Shown one piece after another: positions 8,801-10,966 of a stretch of DNA of 10,966 bases. Within the stretch, counting starts at the first letter, position 1. Each line of letters opens with the position of its first letter. Both the position numbers and the translations under genes were made by a program. This DNA is from an uncultured Flammeovirgaceae bacterium. Its GTDB lineage: Bacteria; Bacteroidota; Bacteroidia; Cytophagales; Cyclobacteriaceae. Below the pieces are notes generated by a model. The model saw nothing but the letters and a program-made list of their open reading frames with translations, searched no databases and was not told the origin of the DNA. The stretch lies in the NCBI GenBank assembly GCA_937138955.1, contig CAKZPJ010000460.1, forward strand, positions 1 to 10,966, read 5' to 3'.

Positions 8801-10065
8801 AAACCGTGTCGTTGCAGTTCTACGTAGAAATCGCTGCCGAATACTTCTAGCCACCAACGGAACGCTTCTTCAGCCTGATGCTCACCAGTATTAAGAATCA
8901 GGTCAGGAATTTCGCCGGAGATACCTCCGGTAGTGGCAATTAGATCTTTGGCGTACTCCTGAATCAAGTCTTTATCTACTCGAGGGAAGCCACCGTAGTA
9001 GCCTTCGATATAGCCCAGCGAACAAAGTTTAGCTAAGTTTTGGTATCCCTTTTGGTTCTTCGCCAGTAGCAACTGTACTGAACGTTGATCTTTAAAATCT
9101 TTGGTAAATTTCTTCTGATGCCGATCTTTGGTCATGTAGACATCACAACCGACAATTACTTTTACGCCTTGCTTCTTGCCCTCGGCTACCGCCTTAAACG
9201 CACCAAATAAATTACCTAAATCGCTGATGGCAATCGCCGGCATATTCCGCTCCTTAGCAGCACTGATTAATTGCTTAATGCTCACCGTGCTTTGTAGAAT
9301 AGAATACTGAGAATGAACATGGAGATGGCTAAATGGCGCCGTCTCAATTTTATTAATATCTACCTTTTTCCGCTGAGGTGGCTCGGCTGTCTTAGATTTC
9401 TGCGGAGCCGTTTGAGGCATGTCCCGTACGGCCTCTTCCAAATTAGGCCGCTCGTAGGTGATCTCAGCTAGCGAAGTGTCATCAAACGGAGTAATAACCT
9501 GTTCTTTCAGTAGCCCGAAGAAGCAACGGGCAGTCGCATCTACATCAAAGGCCGAATTGTGCGCCCCGTTGAACGGAACGCCAAATAGTTTTTCGTGCAG
9601 TTCGGACAAAGTAGGCCATTTGTACTTACCTCCCCGACCACCCGGAATTTTACAGTAGTCAGTAGAGGAATCTTTGGTATCTACTTTTTCAATATTAAGT
9701 AACGAAGTTTCTATCTGCGCGCGCAAAAACTCGGCTCCAGTTACGTTAAGGTCGAAATCTACGTTATGACCAATCGTCTGCCGGGTATGCTGGAGGTCTT
9801 CGTTGAATTTAGTTAGTACTTCACCTAGCGGATGCCCCTCGGATAATGCTCGCTGGGTAGAAACGCCGTGGACTTTCTCGGAGTTGAAGGGAATGGTGAA
9901 GCCTTCGGGTTTTACGATGTAGTCGTGGGCGGAGCGCAAACTTCCATCAGCATTATGTAACTGCCAGGAGAGCTGTACTAACCGGGGCCAGTTGTCCAGG
10001 TCAGAGATAGGGGCATTGTAATCGCGGGGTAGACCAGTGGTCTCAGTGTCAAAAATTAGGTACAT
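5860..10065 (-). CDS. dnaE: DNA polymerase III alpha subunit with fused N-terminal DEDDh exonuclease
   Basis: This is the replicative polymerase, complete at 1401 residues. A typical stand-alone DnaE has about 1160; the excess is the N-terminal exonuclease. Residues 1-185 carry FDTETTG (Asp6, Glu8), GHNVDFD (Asp105) and His169/Asp174. Residues about 185-240 are a polar linker. The PHP domain starts at about 245 (HLHVHS), but several metal ligands are replaced. The polymerase core holds GPGRGSAAGS (604-613), the catalytic PDIDIDF (Asp646, Asp648) and KMDFLGL (Asp800). The finger and thumb region includes TFQFESDGMR and ALYRPGPM. QVSLF (1163-1167) is a canonical sliding-clamp-binding motif and is followed by an OB fold (about 1232-1310). 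The ATG is supported because the exonuclease motif begins six residues in, as usual. No Shine-Dalgarno sequence stands immediately before it; AGAAAG lies about 14 bases away. The gene is transcribed alone and convergently with the surface-protein gene. The frame is intact and all exonuclease and polymerase catalytic residues are present. Confidence 0.98.
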   Translation of the reverse strand: MYLIFDTETTGLPRDYNAPISDLDNWPRLVQLSWQLHNADGSLRSAHDYIVKPEGFTIPFNSEKVHGVSTQRALSEGHPLGEVLTKFNEDLQHTRQTIGHNVDFDLNVTGAEFLRAQIETSLLNIEKVDTKDSSTDYCKIPGGRGGKYKWPTLSELHEKLFGVPFNGAHNSAFDVDATARCFFGLLKEQVITPFDDTSLAEITYERPNLEEAVRDMPQTAPQKSKTAEPPQRKKVDINKIETAPFSHLHVHSQYSILQSTVSIKQLISAAKERNMPAIAISDLGNLFGAFKAVAEGKKQGVKVIVGCDVYMTKDRHQKKFTKDFKDQRSVQLLLAKNQKGYQNLAKLCSLGYIEGYYGGFPRVDKDLIQEYAKDLIATTGGISGEIPDLILNTGEHQAEEAFRWWLEVFGSDFYVELQRHGLEEEDRVNEVLLRLADKYGVKVIATNNVYYANQKEANAHDTLLCVKNNEVLSTPIGRGRNFRFGMPNHEFYLKTEAEMKQLFTDRPDAITNTFEIAEKAEELTLQRDILLPKFTIPDGFTDQNDYLRHLSYEGAKPRYGEITPEIQERLDYELKIIKDMGFPGYFLIVQDFINAAREMSVEVGPGRGSAAGSVVAYCTGITNIDPIKYDLLFERFLNPERISMPDIDIDFDDDGRQEVINYVIEKYGRNQVAQIVTFGTMAPRMSIRDVSRVSELPLVDANRLAKLVPERPGTTFDQALSEVPELQKIKRGSDKQAEVLNLAHTLVGSVRNIGIHAAGVIIAPDDLLEYIPVKTDKDSDLFVTQFDGSVVESAGMLKMDFLGLKTLTIIKTTLRKIKKNHGVDIDIDTIPLDDEKTFQLYQRGETIGTFQFESDGMRQWLRKLKPTDIEDLIAMNALYRPGPMQFIPNFIDRKHGKETVEYPHPLLEPILKNTYGIMVYQEQIMQTAQILGGYSLGGADLLRRAMGKKKIEEMNKQRVVFVKGAEEKHGIDKRKAEEVFSIMEKFAQYGFNRSHSAAYSVVAYQTGYLKANYPEEYMAAVLTHNMSNSDKVTIFMDECKQMKIKVLGPDVNESDFDFGVNKERQIRFGLGAIKGAGESAVVSIIEERDEQGIYSDIFEFTKRANLRAVNKKTLECMAMAGAFDCFPNLHRRQYLHVPPGDSSLLEKAAKYAQNLQQEEEAAQVSLFGGAGGLEVPKPRVTDCEPYSDLEKLKIEKEVTGFYISGHPLDQFKLEIESFCTCTLDKVMGYQNREVAVAGIITKSTERQTNSGKPFALVTIEDYQTSVDLAFFGEDYLSNRHRLSLGEFVYMKGRIEERYNKPGVWELRPQTVQLLTEVREKMTGGIQLSISAEQLNHNLIERLETLSAEYKGNCPVKVTVHDEQESMSVEMLSRKYRWQPDGQLFGALEQLDGVSYQLTGAR
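9511..10065 (-). other. DnaQ/epsilon-like DEDDh proofreading exonuclease domain of DnaE
   Basis: Residues 1-185 of the polymerase form a complete DnaQ-type 3'-5' exonuclease. Exo I is DTETTG with Asp6 and Glu8. Exo II is HNVDFD with Asp105. Exo III is GAHNSAFDVDATARC with His169 and Asp174. It would remove misincorporated 3' nucleotides, the job of the separate epsilon subunit in E. coli. The polar linker at about 185-240 (PQKSKTAEPPQRKK region) probably lets it reach the polymerase active site. All five DEDDh residues are present, so it is predicted to be active. Confidence 0.92.
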
Positions 10066-10155
10066 CGGCTTGTGCTATCTTTCTGAGTTATTAGCTTCTA
10101 TAACACGAAAGATACACGAGCTAGTGCATTTATGCTACCTAGTTTCACATAAATA

Positions 10156-10185
10156 CTTAAGCCTATTTCGCCCAGTTGGCTTAGG
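10156..10185. repeat. Short stem-loop in the spacer upstream of dnaE
   Basis: CTTAAGCC (10156-10163) can pair with GGCTTAGG (10178-10185), giving an 8-bp stem with one G-T wobble and a 14-base loop. It lies between the gamma-glutamyltransferase-like remnant and dnaE, both read leftward. No U-tract follows on the minus strand, so it is not a classical terminator. The structure is visible in the sequence; a function is not. Confidence 0.35.
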
Positions 10186-10211
10186 TAATTTTGTGAGTAG
10201 CTAGAAATAAA

Positions 10212-10301
10212 GTACTTACTAATCAGTATTGAAAGTAATGGTTGAAGTAAGTGCCTTTGAACGATCTTGCTTATACGATTGTGTAGTCAGCGATTAGTAA
10301 G
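10212..10301. repeat. Inverted repeats with two mutually exclusive pairings upstream of dnaE
   Basis: CTTACTAATC (10215-10224) is the exact reverse complement of GATTAGTAAG (10292-10301), 67 bases apart. The left arm can instead pair locally: 10212-10220 with 10246-10254 (core ACTTACT/AGTAAGT, a 9-bp stem with one wobble and a 25-base loop). Both pairings use 10215-10220. The element is AT-rich and lies about 150-235 bases upstream of the dnaE ATG. The pairing is exact by inspection; any regulatory role is speculation. Confidence 0.45.
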
Positions 10302-10311
10302 CTCTTCAATT

Positions 10312-10705
10312 TTAATACTCACACATAGATGCTTCTGGCCCACTGGCGGTACCTTCCCAGTCTAGATCGGCCATACCCGTCCAAAGCCCGGTTTCTGCAT
10401 TTCTGGCGATAGCATGCACCCAGGCGAATGCTCCAAATCGAGTAATCGCTTCAGACTCGAATCCCTGTTCTTGCCAATAGATAGAATCAGCCGCATTCCA
10501 TCCATTGGTCTCAGTAAACTCAGCACTAAATTTCAACGGAAACACTTCCCGTTTTCCATCATTCATACCTGCTTCAGGATGAACTCGGGGTGCCGCCACC
10601 GCCGCTTCAATGCTCATATTTTGGTCGATAAATCTTGATATGGTTTGTACAATTCCCGACAGGATGCGTAGTCCCCCGGCCGCACCTAGGGTAATTTCAT
10701 TATAG
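10312..10705 (-). pseudogene. Gamma-glutamyltransferase-like gene, C-terminal remnant
   Basis: About 130 codons match only the C-terminal part of the gamma-glutamyltranspeptidase family (Ntn hydrolases that move or hydrolyse gamma-glutamyl groups, usually outside the cytoplasm). Visible signatures are TLGAAGGLRIL, matching the family's G-x-P/A-GG oxyanion segment, then IVQTISRFIDQNMSIEAAVAAPRVHPE and a C-terminal WTGMADLDWEGTASGPE. The catalytic Thr that starts the small subunit, the whole large subunit and any signal peptide are missing. The frame stays open to an ATG at 10749, but the first 16 or so codons (MSYPQICHLLAIF...) do not resemble the family and overlap the insertion sequence, so that start is judged spurious. 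The stop is TAA at 10312-10314. The remaining frame is intact, so the truncation may be fairly recent. It cannot be active alone. Other Ntn-type acylases of the same superfamily are a weaker alternative. Confidence 0.75.
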
Positions 10706-10966
10706 ATTGTAAAGATAGCGAGTAAGTGACAGATTTGCGGGTATGACACTTTACACTATATTTTCATAGCTAGAGGATCCGCGCATTGCACGTTGCCGTC
10801 TTCATTTATTAGAGGATATTATCATGCTGGTGCTGTGTGGCACGATTGCCGGGGCGCAACACTACCATGAGGTTGCTTCTTTCTTATGGACATTATAAGC
10901 ACGATATGCTCAAAGAGTTTCTCAAGCTACCTTATGGTATTCCCTCATCAGTGACGCTATGGCGGG
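10706..10966 (+). mobile_element. ISAs1-family insertion sequence, left end, degenerate
   Basis: The element is inferred from the transposase remnant starting at 10743. Its left end must lie between the last gamma-glutamyltransferase-like codon (about 10701) and that ATG. I could not identify a terminal inverted repeat or target-site duplication because the right end is outside the window, so the left boundary given is approximate. The insertion probably cut the neighbouring gene on the minus strand. Confidence 0.55.
10743..10966 (+). pseudogene. ISAs1-family transposase, N-terminal part, disrupted
   Basis: From ATG 10743 the frame reads MTLYTIFS, then TAG (10767-10769), then LEDPRIARCRLHLLEDII and MLVLCGTIAGAQHYHEVASF, ending at TAA 10896-10898. 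The plus-one frame continues the homology from about 10888 as GHYKHDMLKEFLKLPYGIPS. This order (F-S-x-L-E-D-P-R, L-x-D-I-I, C-x-x-I-A-G-A, GIPS) is the N-terminal domain of ISAs1 (H-repeat) DDE transposases. The first stop falls where the family has a residue between F-S and L-E-D-P-R, so it is a nonsense change. One extra base (or two lost) at about 10881-10887 breaks the frame again. The usual S-H-D-T is altered to SSVT. The catalytic DDE core lies beyond the right edge. The gene is inactive unless these are sequencing errors. Confidence 0.75.

Noticed and set aside
10106..10114. TATCTTTCG on the minus strand, close to the Bacteroidota -7 element (TAnnTTTG), about 40 bases upstream of the dnaE ATG
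   Set aside because: The last base does not match and no TTG-type -33 element stands at the expected distance, so it is too weak to list as a promoter.
10414..10638. 74-codon open frame on the + strand opposite the gamma-glutamyltransferase-like remnant
   Set aside because: The minus-strand frame carries clear family motifs; this one has none and is a shadow.

Overview
The window looks like chromosomal DNA of a Bacteroidota bacterium, most likely of the Cytophagales type. Two things point there: a giant secreted repeat protein ending in a type IX secretion system (T9SS) type-B sorting domain, and a replicative DNA polymerase alpha subunit carrying an N-terminal proofreading exonuclease. No Shine-Dalgarno-like sequence stands immediately before the dnaE start, which also fits that phylum. 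The assignment is by protein character only.

Layout. (1) Positions 2-5608, + strand: the 3' part of a very large surface or secreted protein. It has no start in the window. At least 18 Cys-framed beta-sandwich-like units of 86-105 residues alternate strictly between two sequence types (A and B), followed by a C-terminal sorting domain. (2) 5609-5859: a short spacer between convergent genes. (3) 5860-10065, - strand: dnaE, complete, encoding an exonuclease-PHP-polymerase fusion of 1401 residues. (4) 10066-10311: a spacer with small inverted repeats, upstream of dnaE. (5) 10312 to about 10705, - strand: only the C-terminal part of a gamma-glutamyltransferase-like gene. (6) About 10706-10966, + strand: the 5' end of an ISAs1-family insertion sequence whose transposase frame is broken by a stop codon and a frameshift. 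It runs off the right edge.

How the parts relate. The surface protein and dnaE are convergent and functionally unrelated. dnaE is a housekeeping gene. The right end is a decayed locus in which a transposon most likely cut the gamma-glutamyltransferase-like gene. I see no defence system, CRISPR array, RNA gene or new multi-gene system. The most unusual element is the regular A/B alternation and cysteine spacing of the surface protein.

Limits. Family calls come from reading motifs by eye. No database search, structure prediction or composition measurement was run.
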